Part shown: piece after piece, positions 36,455-45,153 of the stretch
Numbering within the stretch: the stretch's first letter is position 1
Layout of the letters: each line of letters opens with the position of its first letter
Source of the DNA: Erythrobacter sp.
GTDB taxonomy: Bacteria > Pseudomonadota > Alphaproteobacteria > Sphingomonadales > Sphingomonadaceae
DNA: 64,000 nucleotides
NCBI GenBank assembly: GCA_025698865.1
Contig: JAILWQ010000003.1
Location: 310,001-374,000 of the forward strand
Direction: 5' to 3'
Program-made: the position numbers and the translations under genes
The notes under the pieces: model-generated
Database searches by the model: none
What the model was told of the DNA's origin: nothing
The model's input: the letters and a program-made list of their open reading frames with translations, nothing else

Positions 36455-36837
36455 CAATTGTGTCCCATCTCTTTCATCTTTTCGTCGGACATTGCCGTCA
36501 TGTCGTGACCCGCATGCGGATCGGCCGCGGGCGTTGTGGTGGCCGTGGGCGTGGGGGTCGCGACAGGTGCCGGCGTGGTCCTACGCGGGGCCGGCGCAGG
36601 CGCGCGAGTGGTCGCCGGGTGCTGAACCAATTCCGCGACTGGTTCATCGATCGTCGGCTTGGATACCGGTTCGGTAACCGGCTCGGAAGCGACCGGAGCC
36701 GGGGTGGCGACAGCCGCCTCGGCTGCCGGAGTTTGCTCTTCCACCAGAGTGGCGGCATCGCCGCACGCTGCCAGCGCAAGCAGGAGCGCGGGCACAACTA
36801 ATGACTTACCGGCGAAGGCGAGAGAATTGAAACGCAT
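36454..36837 (-). CDS. Pro/Ala-rich lipoprotein with His/Met tail
   Basis: 127 residues. The signal ends in lipobox LAAC (LLLALAACGDAA), then a low-complexity Pro/Ala/Thr/Val linker (~40-105) and a short tail HAGHDMTAMSDEKMKEMGHN rich in His and Met, as in copper-binding segments. It is predicted to be an envelope lipoprotein that presents a metal-binding peptide. No domain family recognised. The function is inferred from its place between DUF2231 and DUF411 in the csoR-headed operon. The stop overlaps the DUF411 ATG. Confidence 0.7.
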   Translation of the reverse strand: MRFNSLAFAGKSLVVPALLLALAACGDAATLVEEQTPAAEAAVATPAPVASEPVTEPVSKPTIDEPVAELVQHPATTRAPAPAPRRTTPAPVATPTPTATTTPAADPHAGHDMTAMSDEKMKEMGHN

Positions 36838-36848
36838 GGCAGGCTCCT

Positions 36849-37478
36849 TCAGAGTTTGAGGTGATTGAGTCCATGAGCCAGCTCGCCGCCCATGTAGCCC
36901 TGAGCGATGAGCAGTGCCGCAACCGGGAACAGCGTGAGGCGAAGAGAAAGCCGCGATTGCGGATTTCGGGACGCGATCCCCGCGGCCAAAAGGCCGAGAA
37001 CCGCGATAAGCATCCCGTTCCAGCGGTGCAGCTGCATGACGGTATCGCCGCCGAACCACAGTCCGGTATGTATCCATCCGAACAGCGCAGCGACGACAGC
37101 GCCCGCAGCGCCGCCGTAGATCATGATCTTCACGGCCGCTTCGCGTTCTGGAGTGCGCCGCGCCATTGCGAACAGTTCGGTGAGTGTGGCCATCAGCAAG
37201 AGCGCGATCGGGAAGTGCACCGTTGCCGGATGCAGGCTCTTGAGGGCGCCAGCGATGCCATCACTCTCGACTTGCTCGGCATCATGGCCTTGGGTGGTTT
37301 CGCCGGAAACTGCGGCGCTGCCCATCGCATCCATATCGTGATCGGGCTGAGCAGCGACCGCAGCGGTTGAAGCAGGACGCTTCGCCTCCTCCCCATGCTT
37401 CTCGTCGCCATGCGCGGACGCGCTCGTAGCGGAGATTAGGAGAACTAGACCAGCGACAAGGCGAGGCACGGAGTTCAC
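36849..37478 (-). CDS. DUF2231-type membrane protein with His-rich periplasmic segment
   Basis: 209 residues. A signal or first helix (LVAGLVLLISATSASA) is followed by a His/Asp/Met-containing stretch (HGDEKHGEEAK, DHDMDAMGSAA). Four helices from ~85 follow (LHPATVHFPIALLLMATLTELFAMA, AGAVVAALFGWIHTGLWF, WNGMLIAVLGLLAAGIA, LFPVAALLIAQGYMGGEL). The LHPATVHFPIALLL start is the DUF2231 signature. The role is unknown; family members are often near cytochrome or metal genes. The ATG overlaps the csoR stop by 4 nt. Confidence 0.82.
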   Translation of the reverse strand: MNSVPRLVAGLVLLISATSASAHGDEKHGEEAKRPASTAAVAAQPDHDMDAMGSAAVSGETTQGHDAEQVESDGIAGALKSLHPATVHFPIALLLMATLTELFAMARRTPEREAAVKIMIYGGAAGAVVAALFGWIHTGLWFGGDTVMQLHRWNGMLIAVLGLLAAGIASRNPQSRLSLRLTLFPVAALLIAQGYMGGELAHGLNHLKL

Positions 37479-37750
37479 CGTTTCGCTTTCTCGAACAGGT
37501 CGACCAGTTCGCCGAACTTCTGCTTCTGCTCTTCGGCATCACCGCTGGCGATCGCTTCGGCCACGCAGCACGCGGCGTGCCGCTTGAGAATTTCGCTCTC
37601 GGCACGACCAAGAGCAGCCTTGATCGCCTGGATCTGATTCAGAACGTCAATGCAATAGCGATCGTCCTCGATCATCTGCGCCACGCCGCGCACCTGTCCC
37701 TCGATCCTTCGAAGACGATTGACGATGCGAGAACCATCGGTTGCTGACAC
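37475..37750 (-). CDS. csoR: CsoR/RcnR-family metal-sensing repressor
   Basis: About 91 residues from GTG 37750. The family core RIVNRLRRIEGQVRGVAQMI is followed by RYCIDVLNQIQAIKAAL and ESEILKRHAACCV, giving Cys, then His-x3-Cys as the Cu(I) ligand set of CsoR. It represses until copper binds. GGAG lies 8 nt upstream of GTG 37750. A further ATG at 37795 would place coding sequence over the palindromic operator and is less likely. It heads the seven-gene minus-strand operon and sits divergent from copA, so it probably controls both. Confidence 0.9.
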   Translation of the reverse strand: MSATDGSRIVNRLRRIEGQVRGVAQMIEDDRYCIDVLNQIQAIKAALGRAESEILKRHAACCVAEAIASGDAEEQKQKFGELVDLFEKAKR

Positions 37751-37771
37751 GTTTAGCACTCCATCTGCGAC

Positions 37772-37789
37772 GATACCCTGCGGGGTATC
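37772..37789. promoter_or_regulatory. CsoR-type operator palindrome
   Basis: GATACCC-TGCG-GGGTATC is a perfect inverted repeat in the csoR-copA intergenic region, of the ATACCC/GGGTAT type bound by CsoR-like regulators. A second, imperfect ATACTC...GGGTAT lies just beyond it (37796-37812). Its place between divergent starts suggests control of both operons. Confidence 0.75.
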
Positions 37790-37843
37790 TTGCAATACTC
37801 ATGGGGGGTATATATGTCAGCCGTCGAAGGAGTTGCAAGACCC

Positions 37844-39664
37844 ATGACCGAATTGCTGGTTTCACGTCGTCGACTTTTAGGAGCCGGAGCGATGGGCGCA
37901 GGCGCCATGGCCCTGCCCGCCTGGGCCCGCGGCGCAAATCTGCACGGCGGCGGTACCATCCGCGCGGGTTTCGACGAAGTCTCGGGTCGGAACATTGCCC
38001 TTACCATCGGCGAAGGACCTCGCGTGGTTCAGGGCCGCCGCGGACACGCGGTTGCCCTAAATGGAAGCGTGCCGGGTCCGCTGGTGCGACTGCGCGAAGG
38101 CGAGCCGGTCCGCATCGCCGTCACCAATACGCTCGACGAGGATAGCTCTGTCCACTGGCACGGACTGCTGCTGCCGTTTCAATACGACGGCGTTCCCGGC
38201 GTCAGCTTCCCCGGGATCAAGCCGGGCGAGACCTTCGTCTACGACATCCCTGCGCTTCGCCAGCATGGCACCTACTGGTGGCACAGCCATTCGGGACTGC
38301 AGGAGCAGGCCGGACATTACGGCCCGATCGTGGTTGAGCCTTCCGGCATGGATGCCGTGCAGGCGGATCGCGATTACGTGTTGCTGCTGAGCGAGTTCAC
38401 CCCGCTTCACCCGCACACCATCATGGACAAACTGAAGAAGGGCGAAGGCTACTTCAATTACCAGCAGAATACCTGGACCGACGACTATTCGCTCTCGGGC
38501 GAAGACCGGCGGATGTGGGCGCGGATGCGCATGATGGCGACCGACATTCTGGACGTGACGGGATCGACCTACACCTACCTCGCCAACGGGCGCGGCCCGG
38601 AAGAGGGCCTCGAATACCTGTTCAATCCTGGCGAGCGGGTGCGGCTGCGCATCATCAACGGCAGTGCGATGACCTTCTTCAACGTCCGCATTCCGGGCGT
38701 GAAGTTCTGGGTGGTCGGCGCCGATGGCCAGAACGTGCGCCCGGTCGAGGTCGAGGAATTCCAGATCGGCACGGCAGAGACCTACGACATCGTCGTCGAG
38801 CCGACCGGCGAAGCCCGGACGATCGTGGCCGAAAGCATGGACCGGTCGGGCATGGCGGTGGCGACCCTCGCGTCGTGCCCTGGCGCGCGTACGGCAGTCC
38901 CGCCCTTGCGCGATCCGCCTCTGCTGACGATGGCGGATATGGGCATGAACCACGGCTCGGGCGGGATGGACCATGGCGGTGGCGACATGGCAGGCATGGA
39001 TCATTCGGTCATGGGCCATCACATGCCAGCACAAGGTGCAACCGCCGATCCGATGGCCGGTATGGATATGAGCGGCATGAATATGCGCGACACTTCCCTG
39101 CTTCCGCCTAACGTAAAGGTCGGCCCCGGCATCGACATGGTGTCGATGAACCCGGTCGATCGCATGGGCGATCCGGGCCTCGGCCTTGACGACGTTCCCC
39201 ACAAGGTACTCACTTACAAGGATCTCGTGGCGCTCGAACCGAATGACGATCTGCGCCGCCCGTCACGGAGCATGGACATCCATCTGACCGGCAACATGGA
39301 GCGTTACATGTGGTCGTTCGACGGCAGGAAGTTCACCGCCGTGAGCGACGACCCCATTCGCTTCGCTTACAACGAGCGCGTCCGCGTGAAGCTCGTCAAC
39401 GACACGATGATGGCACATCCGATCCATCTGCACGGGCATTTCTTCGAGCTGGTGAACGGCGCGCCTGCCGACCGGCAGCCGCAGAAGCATACGGTAATCG
39501 TACAGCCCGGCGGCAGCGCAACCTTCGACCTCACCGCCGACGAACAGGGCGACTGGGCCTTTCACTGCCATCTGCTTTACCACATGCATTCGGGCATGTT
39601 CCAGATCGTGACCGTCGCCAAGCCGCCTTCGGCACCCGATGTTAAGCGGGTGGGAGAAGACTGA
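37844..39664 (+). CDS. copA: CopA-type multicopper oxidase (copper resistance)
   Basis: About 606 residues. The Tat signal VSRRRLLGAGAMGAGAMALPAWA is followed by the cupredoxin domains. The copper motifs are all present: HWHGLLLPF, WWHSHSGLQEQ, then HPIHLHGHFFEL and WAFHCHLLYHMHSGMF. A Met/His/Gly-rich insert (~365-410, MNHGSGGMDHGGGDMAGM) is typical of PcoA/CopA. It oxidises Cu(I) in the periplasm. ATG 37844 has AAGGAG 11 nt upstream; ATG 37814 is an alternative. The stop shares a base with the copB ATG (TGATG). Confidence 0.95.
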   Translation: MTELLVSRRRLLGAGAMGAGAMALPAWARGANLHGGGTIRAGFDEVSGRNIALTIGEGPRVVQGRRGHAVALNGSVPGPLVRLREGEPVRIAVTNTLDEDSSVHWHGLLLPFQYDGVPGVSFPGIKPGETFVYDIPALRQHGTYWWHSHSGLQEQAGHYGPIVVEPSGMDAVQADRDYVLLLSEFTPLHPHTIMDKLKKGEGYFNYQQNTWTDDYSLSGEDRRMWARMRMMATDILDVTGSTYTYLANGRGPEEGLEYLFNPGERVRLRIINGSAMTFFNVRIPGVKFWVVGADGQNVRPVEVEEFQIGTAETYDIVVEPTGEARTIVAESMDRSGMAVATLASCPGARTAVPPLRDPPLLTMADMGMNHGSGGMDHGGGDMAGMDHSVMGHHMPAQGATADPMAGMDMSGMNMRDTSLLPPNVKVGPGIDMVSMNPVDRMGDPGLGLDDVPHKVLTYKDLVALEPNDDLRRPSRSMDIHLTGNMERYMWSFDGRKFTAVSDDPIRFAYNERVRVKLVNDTMMAHPIHLHGHFFELVNGAPADRQPQKHTVIVQPGGSATFDLTADEQGDWAFHCHLLYHMHSGMFQIVTVAKPPSAPDVKRVGED

Positions 39665-40899
39665 TGCGCCTGATCGTCGCCATGCTGCTGGCGGGCACCG
39701 CCACCCCGGCTTTCGCGCAGGACCATTCGGGCCACGCAATCCCTGCCGCGCAATCACCTGCTCAGACCGAATGTGAAAAGGAAGCCGCACGCCAGACCGC
39801 CATGGGCCATCCGGTGCCTGAAGGAGCCTGTGCGCCCACTGCGCAATCCGCCCCAGGAGACGAAAGCCACGCCGGCATGGATCATTCGCAGATGGACCAT
39901 AGCCAGATGGAGGTTATGGACCATTCCGCCATGGACCATTCGGCGATGGATCATGGCCAGATGCCGGCGATGGACCATTCCGACATGGGAGGCATGGACC
40001 ACGCGACGATGGGCCATGAAGGGATGCAGTCGTCCGGCCAAGCGCCGTTGGACCATCAGGCGATGGATCACGGAGAAATGGACCATGGAGCCATGGACCA
40101 TGGCACTATGGACGACGGAGCCATGGATCATGGCACCATGGACATGGCCCCCATTCCCCAAGGACCGCCTCCGGCTTCCGCAGGATTCGGGCCGCCCCGC
40201 GCCGCCGACGCAATCTGGGGGGCCGATGCAATGCGCGCCTCCCGCGATGCGCTGCGTGCCGAGAACGGCGGGATGAGCGTGTTCTGGTTCCAGGGCGACC
40301 GCGCCGAATATCGCGCACGGGAAGGCGGCGATGGATACCTGTGGGACGTGCAGGGCTATTACGGAAGCGATCTCGACAAGTTTTGGTTCAAGAGCGAGGG
40401 CGAAGGAACATTCGGCGAAAGCCCCGAATCCGCTGAAATCCAGGGCCTGTGGAGCCATGCGATCGGTCCGTGGTGGGACTTGCAGGCCGGCGTGCGGCAG
40501 GATCTGACCGGTCCCGAACGGACCCACGCCGTCCTCGGCGTGCAGGGTCTTGCGCCCTATATGTTCGAGGTCGATGCGGCCGCTTTCCTGTCGACCAAGG
40601 GCGATCTGACGGCACGTGTCGAATCCGAACTGGACCAGCGCATAACGCAGCGCCTAATCCTGCAACCGCGCGCCGAGGTGAACCTGTCTGCGCAGGACAT
40701 TCCCGAATTGGGTGTCGGCGCCGGTCTTGATTCTGTCGAACTGGGGCTGCGACTGCGCTACGAATACGTTCGTGAATTCGCGCCTTATGTCGGCGTCGAA
40801 CAGGAATGGAAGGTGGGCCAGAGCGCCGATTATGCCAGCCTTGCGGGCGAGGATCCAAGCGTGACCAATTATGTCGTAGGCGTCCGGTTCTGGTTCTGA
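39664..40899 (+). CDS. copB: CopB outer-membrane copper resistance protein
   Basis: 411 residues. A signal peptide (MRLIVAMLLAGTATPAFA) precedes a ~130-residue His/Met-rich region built from MDHSxM/MDHGxM units (nucleotides ~39880-40145). Then comes the CopB beta-barrel domain (DAIWGADAMRASRDALRAE, FKSEGEGTFGESPESAEIQ, GVRQDLTGPERTHAVLGVQG) to the terminal WF, usual for outer-membrane proteins. It probably sequesters or exports copper with CopA. It is translationally coupled to copA. Confidence 0.95.
   Translation: MRLIVAMLLAGTATPAFAQDHSGHAIPAAQSPAQTECEKEAARQTAMGHPVPEGACAPTAQSAPGDESHAGMDHSQMDHSQMEVMDHSAMDHSAMDHGQMPAMDHSDMGGMDHATMGHEGMQSSGQAPLDHQAMDHGEMDHGAMDHGTMDDGAMDHGTMDMAPIPQGPPPASAGFGPPRAADAIWGADAMRASRDALRAENGGMSVFWFQGDRAEYRAREGGDGYLWDVQGYYGSDLDKFWFKSEGEGTFGESPESAEIQGLWSHAIGPWWDLQAGVRQDLTGPERTHAVLGVQGLAPYMFEVDAAAFLSTKGDLTARVESELDQRITQRLILQPRAEVNLSAQDIPELGVGAGLDSVELGLRLRYEYVREFAPYVGVEQEWKVGQSADYASLAGEDPSVTNYVVGVRFWF
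39880..40145 (+). repeat. Tandem MDHxxM-coding repeat in copB
   Basis: Short degenerate units around ATGGACCATTCG/ATGGACCATGGC recur about 15 times and encode Met-Asp-His motifs suited to Cu(I)/Cu(II) binding. The run is followed by the barrel domain. Confidence 0.8.
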
Positions 40900-41030
40900 G
40901 GAGAGCGGCGTCTCTGTTCAGGATGTAAGTCCGGCTTTGGCCAATCACCCTCGAATTGCCGGTTATGCTAGCGGCGTAAACGTCCGTCCTGGTTCGATCG
41001 ACGAATTGAACGGCAATCGCCGGGACTGAT

Positions 41031-42341
41031 CTAGAACGCCAGTCCGAGGATCAGCCCGCCCACCGTCGCTACGCCCAGCACGCGCACGACCGACCACTTC
41101 GCCCCGAACACCAGCAGGCAGACAACCGCCGCCAGCAGCGCCGCACGCCAGTCGAAGCTGGCCCAGTCCGGGGTGTAAAGCCGCAACGGCCCGACCCGCT
41201 CCTCGCCCACGGTCGCGAACACCACATGGAGCGCGAACCAGGCGGTCAGGTTGGCGATCACGCCCACGACAGCAGCAGTGACGGCAGCGAGCCCGCCTTT
41301 CAGCCGCACCGCGCCCGCCAGCCGGTCGATCCACGGCGCCAGGGCGAAGATCCACAGGAAACACGGCGCAAAGGTCACCCAGGTCGTGAGACCCGCGCCG
41401 AGCATGCCGGCAACCATCGGCGAGAAGGGTTCGGGCGCACGATAGGCGGCAAGGTAGCCGACGAACTGCGTCACCATGATGAGCGGCCCCGGGGTAGTCT
41501 CGGCAAGGCCCAGCCCGTCTGCCATCTCTCCGGGCTGCAACCAGCCAAAGCTCTGCACCGCTTCCTGCGCCATATAAGCGAGCACCGCATAAGCGCCGCC
41601 GAAAGTGACGACCGCCAGCTGAGAGAAAAATGCGCCGATATCCCACAGCACATGGCCGGTGCCGAGTGGCGCCGCGACCAGAACCATCGGCGCGGCCCAG
41701 ATGCCGCTCCAGATGACGACCGCTCGCACCGTGTTTTGCCACGGCTTGGGTCCTGCAGGAACGACGTCAACGCTGTTCTTTAGCGCGATCCAGTCCGGTC
41801 GCAGCGCTGCCACCGCCATGCCAAGCACGCCTGCGCCCAGCACGATGAGGGGAAAAGGCAGGTCGAGGAAAAACAGCGCGACGAAGGCTAGCCCCGCCAG
41901 AATACGACTGAACGCACTGTTGAGCGCTCGTGCTCCGATCCGGATAAGAGCCTGCACCACGATCGCCAGTACCGCCGCCTTGACGCCCAGAAAGAGTGCC
42001 GCGAACCAGTCGAGATTGGCCGCCACCGCATAAAGCATGGACAGCACCAGCATCACCAGCGCGCCGGGAATGACGAACAACAAGCCCGCCGCCAGCCCGC
42101 CCCGCCAACCATGCAGCCGCCACCCGATCCACGCCGCCAATTGTTGCGCTTCTGGCCCAGGCAGCAGGTTGCAGAGATTAAGTGCGTGGAGAAAATCCTC
42201 TTCGCGCACCCAACCACGTTCCTCGACCAGTTCGCGGTGCATCAGCGCAATCTGCCCCGCCGGCCCACCGAAGCTCAGCAGGCCGACGCGCCAGAAGGTG
42301 CGGGAAAGATCAGCGAAGGAGGGGCCGCGCACAGGATCCAT
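41031..42341 (-). CDS. chrA: Chromate transporter ChrA
   Basis: 436 residues with two homologous CHR halves. The first starts FWRVGLLSFGGPAGQIALMHRELVEERGWV (read in parts), with NLLPGPEAQQLAAWIGWR. The second has FSQLAVVTFGGAYAVLAYMAQEAV and ETTPGPLIMVTQFVGYLAAY. About ten to twelve hydrophobic helices are visible. It effluxes chromate in long-chain ChrA proteins (family knowledge). No chrB regulator is adjacent. It lies within the tRNA-Gln island next to the copper genes, so the region combines metal resistances. Confidence 0.94.
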   Translation of the reverse strand: MDPVRGPSFADLSRTFWRVGLLSFGGPAGQIALMHRELVEERGWVREEDFLHALNLCNLLPGPEAQQLAAWIGWRLHGWRGGLAAGLLFVIPGALVMLVLSMLYAVAANLDWFAALFLGVKAAVLAIVVQALIRIGARALNSAFSRILAGLAFVALFFLDLPFPLIVLGAGVLGMAVAALRPDWIALKNSVDVVPAGPKPWQNTVRAVVIWSGIWAAPMVLVAAPLGTGHVLWDIGAFFSQLAVVTFGGAYAVLAYMAQEAVQSFGWLQPGEMADGLGLAETTPGPLIMVTQFVGYLAAYRAPEPFSPMVAGMLGAGLTTWVTFAPCFLWIFALAPWIDRLAGAVRLKGGLAAVTAAVVGVIANLTAWFALHVVFATVGEERVGPLRLYTPDWASFDWRAALLAAVVCLLVFGAKWSVVRVLGVATVGGLILGLAF

Positions 42342-42516
42342 TTAAAACTCCGAGGCGGATGAGCCCGTCCCGGTGGAGAGCGTAATATCAGTTCTAGCGC
42401 CAGCGAACAGCGGATACTCTACGGTTGAGTCGTCTGGTTGATAGAATAACTCGTAATAAGCGGGAGGGTATCTTGCGGCCATTCTCAGTCAGTTTGTGAA
42501 CCAATCTTGCGCTTCA

Positions 42517-43623
42517 TTAAAGCCTAACGAGGAAGATCGCGGCGAGCGCGACGGCGCCAAGTGTGAAGAGCGATAGCACTACGGCGGCGGTGACCGGACC
42601 GCCTGCCCTAGCAACGGTGCGCACGTCGACGCCGAGGCCGAGCGCGGCCATCGAGATTACCGTCAAAAGCGTGGCCGTTGTCGCTATCGGGGCCAGAAAG
42701 GCTTCCGGGATCAGTTCGAAGGAGCGCGCGGCGGCCAGCGCGATGAAGCCGACGATGAACCACGGCACCAGCTTGTGCAGCGGCGGACGGGCAGGCTTGG
42801 CGCGGACGCCGTCGCCATTGCGCGCGCCCTCGTCCGCTTCGCGCAAACGCGGCGCCAGCATGGCGAGGACGACGCAGACCGGGCCGAGCATCAGCACTCG
42901 CACCAGCTTCACCAGCGTGCCGATCTTGATCGCGGTCGCCCCGAACGGCGCGGCGGCGGCGATCACCTGCGGCACCGCGTAGACTGTCAGGCCCGATAAC
43001 GCCCCATATTGCAGATCGGTCAAGCCGATCGCGTAGCCCAGGAGCGGCAGGCCGAGAACCACCACCACGCCGAGAACGGCGGTAAAAGCGATGGCGGCGG
43101 CGACATCGTCGCTATCGGCTTCGATCACCGGGGCGACGGCGGCAATGGCGCTGTTGCCGCAGATCGAATTGCCGCAGGCGGCTAACATCGCCATGCGCTT
43201 GGGCAGCCCCAGCGCGCGGCCGATGAAGAAGCTGGCAGGGATGACCAGCGCCACCACCAGCACGATCGCGCCCAGCATAGCGGGGCCGACCGCCAGGATG
43301 GTAGCGGCGCTCACCGATGCGCCCAGCAACACCACCGCCACTTCCAGCAGCAGATGCGCACTGAAGTCGATCCCCGGCAGCCAGCCAGCATGCGGCGTCC
43401 ACGCGGTGCGGATCGCGGTGCCGATCAGGATGGCCAGCACCAGCGCCTCGATCCAGGCCTTGCCGAACAGTTCGGCTTCGAAGCTCGCGCCGGCACAGGC
43501 GAACGCGGTCACCACGCAGCACAGGAGGAAGCCGGGTCCGATACGGCGCGGGTGGTGAAGCGCGCGCGACGCGGCGCGGGCGAAGCTACTGCGGGGTTCG
43601 TGGGTGGCGGTGGTGTTTGACAT
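42517..43623 (-). CDS. YeiH-family putative sulfate exporter
   Basis: 368 residues with about ten hydrophobic helices. Family blocks are visible: RIGPGFLLCCVVTAFA, WLPGIDFSAHLLLEVAVVLLGA, LGLPKRMAMLAACGNSICGNSAIAAVAPVI, and FSLFTLGAVALAAIFL at the end. The CGNSICGNSAI motif is characteristic of the YeiH/UPF0324 group, annotated as putative sulfate exporters; transport specificity here is unknown. It is divergent from the LysR regulator at 43733, a common arrangement for this family. Confidence 0.92.
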   Translation of the reverse strand: MSNTTATHEPRSSFARAASRALHHPRRIGPGFLLCCVVTAFACAGASFEAELFGKAWIEALVLAILIGTAIRTAWTPHAGWLPGIDFSAHLLLEVAVVLLGASVSAATILAVGPAMLGAIVLVVALVIPASFFIGRALGLPKRMAMLAACGNSICGNSAIAAVAPVIEADSDDVAAAIAFTAVLGVVVVLGLPLLGYAIGLTDLQYGALSGLTVYAVPQVIAAAAPFGATAIKIGTLVKLVRVLMLGPVCVVLAMLAPRLREADEGARNGDGVRAKPARPPLHKLVPWFIVGFIALAAARSFELIPEAFLAPIATTATLLTVISMAALGLGVDVRTVARAGGPVTAAVVLSLFTLGAVALAAIFLVRL

Positions 43624-43732
43624 TCACGGGTTCTTTCGGGGTCTGATCACCTCATGAAGATGCGCCCGCCAACCGTTCTGTACCAACGCAATATCCTTAT
43701 CATTCCGTTCGCTTTTGCTTATAGGTCTACGA

Positions 43733-44593
43733 ATGACCCTCGATCAGCTCCGCATCTTCGTCGCCGTGGCCGAGCGCGAACACGTCACCCGCGCCGCCAA
43801 GGCGCTGAACCTCACGCAATCCGCGGTTAGCGCGACCGTCTCCACGCTGGAGGAGCGACACGGGGTGCGCCTGTTCCACCGTGTCGGTCGCGGGATCGAA
43901 CTGACGGAGACGGGCCACGCCTTCCTCGCCGAAGCGCGCGGCGTACTCGCCCGCGCGGACGAGGCGCGGCGCATGCTGGACGATGCGGCGGGGCTGAAGC
44001 GCGGCCATCTGTCGCTGGTCGCCAGCCAGACGATCGCGGGCTATTGGCTGCCGCCGATCCTTGAGCGGTTCAAGGCGTGCTATCCTGGTGTTACGATCGA
44101 ACTCGCCATCAGCAACAGCGTTCAAGCCGCCGATCGGGTGAAGGACGGCTCGGCAGAACTGGGCTTCATCGAACGCCCACTCGACGATCCGGCCCTTGCG
44201 CGTTGGCGGGTCGGCGAGGACCGGCTCGCGCTGATCGGCACCGATTTGCCGGATGATCCCGATGCCGATACCTTACGCGCGCTGCCCTGGTTGATGCGCG
44301 AGAAAGGGTCCGGCACGCGCGCGGCGCTGGTATCGGCTCTTCAGGACCGCGGCGTGACGCTCGACAAACTGAACGTGGTGCTAACGCTGCCATCCAACGA
44401 GGCACTTCTATCCGCCGCCGCCAGCGGAGCGGGTGTGACCGTGCTGTCCACGCTTGTCGCCGGTCCGCTACTCGCCGCTGGCACGATCCGCGCGGCCGCC
44501 TTCGCCATCGCACCGCGCCCGTTCTTCGGCCTGCGGCACAAGGAGCGCTATCGCTCCAAAGCCGCCGATGCGCTGCTGGAAGTGATCGGATGA
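43733..44593 (+). CDS. LysR-family transcriptional regulator (beside YeiH transporter)
   Basis: 286 residues. The winged helix-turn-helix is at the N-terminus (LRIFVAVAEREHVTRAAKAL, then TQSAVSATVSTLEERHGVRLFHRV) and a periplasmic-binding-like effector domain follows from ~90. It is divergent from the yeiH-type gene, the standard LysR layout, and probably controls it and itself. The 109-bp intergenic region contains several T-N11-A candidates. ATG 43733 is the preferred start. Its end overlaps the UDG-like gene by 4 nt (ATGA). Confidence 0.93.
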   Translation: MTLDQLRIFVAVAEREHVTRAAKALNLTQSAVSATVSTLEERHGVRLFHRVGRGIELTETGHAFLAEARGVLARADEARRMLDDAAGLKRGHLSLVASQTIAGYWLPPILERFKACYPGVTIELAISNSVQAADRVKDGSAELGFIERPLDDPALARWRVGEDRLALIGTDLPDDPDADTLRALPWLMREKGSGTRAALVSALQDRGVTLDKLNVVLTLPSNEALLSAAASGAGVTVLSTLVAGPLLAAGTIRAAAFAIAPRPFFGLRHKERYRSKAADALLEVIG

Positions 44594-45153
44594 GCGGCGA
44601 ACTCACCGATCCAGAACTGGTTCGGCAACGCGCAGCGCGTCTCTCCGGGGCAAATGTCGCACCGTTCGAATGCTGGCGCGAGGCGATCGCGGGGGGACGA
44701 ACGGTCCCCCATTTCGATCCCGCCGATAGAGGTCTAGGGGCTCGGATGCTCATCCTACTGGAGACGCCTGCCGCACGCGGTGAAGGTGTCCGGTTCGTCT
44801 CGCGCGACAACGCCTCCGGCACGCAGCGGAACCTGCGTCGGTTCCTCGCCGATGCCCGGATAAGCAGATCGGATACGCTGATCTGGAACACGGTACCCTA
44901 GATCGTGCACCGCCCGGGAGCGCCGAACCGAAGGTTGCGGAAGAGCGAGATCGACGAAGGGCTGGCCACCCTGCCCGCATTACTGACCTTTCTACCTCGC
45001 CTGCGGGTTGTCGTGGTTGCGGGGAAAATTGCTGCAGCGGCAACGCCGATCATCACCGCGACTTTGTCCTGCATTGAAGTGCTGCCGATGTCCCAGCCCT
45101 GCCTATCTGTGCACCGATCCCGCCATTCCGATACGGATTCGAATGACGCTTAA
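44590..45153 (+). pseudogene. Uracil-DNA-glycosylase-like gene with in-frame amber stop
   Basis: The first part (RMLILLETPAARGEGVRFVSRDN, then LRRFLADARISRSDTLIWNTVP) matches the start of the UDG superfamily fold, where NTVP is normally followed by Trp. Here the next codon is TAG (44899-44901), and the frame continues VHRPGAPNRRLRKSEIDEGL, then LPRLRVVVVAGKIAAAATPI. The C-terminal HPSPLS-type motif has decayed to SQPCLSVHRSRHS. One TGG to TAG change explains the stop. It overlaps the LysR stop by 4 nt. Probably a recently inactivated DNA-repair enzyme. Confidence 0.75.

Noticed and set aside
39880-40145. CRISPR-like or minisatellite array
   Set aside because: Units are short, in frame, and encode MDHxxM copper motifs.
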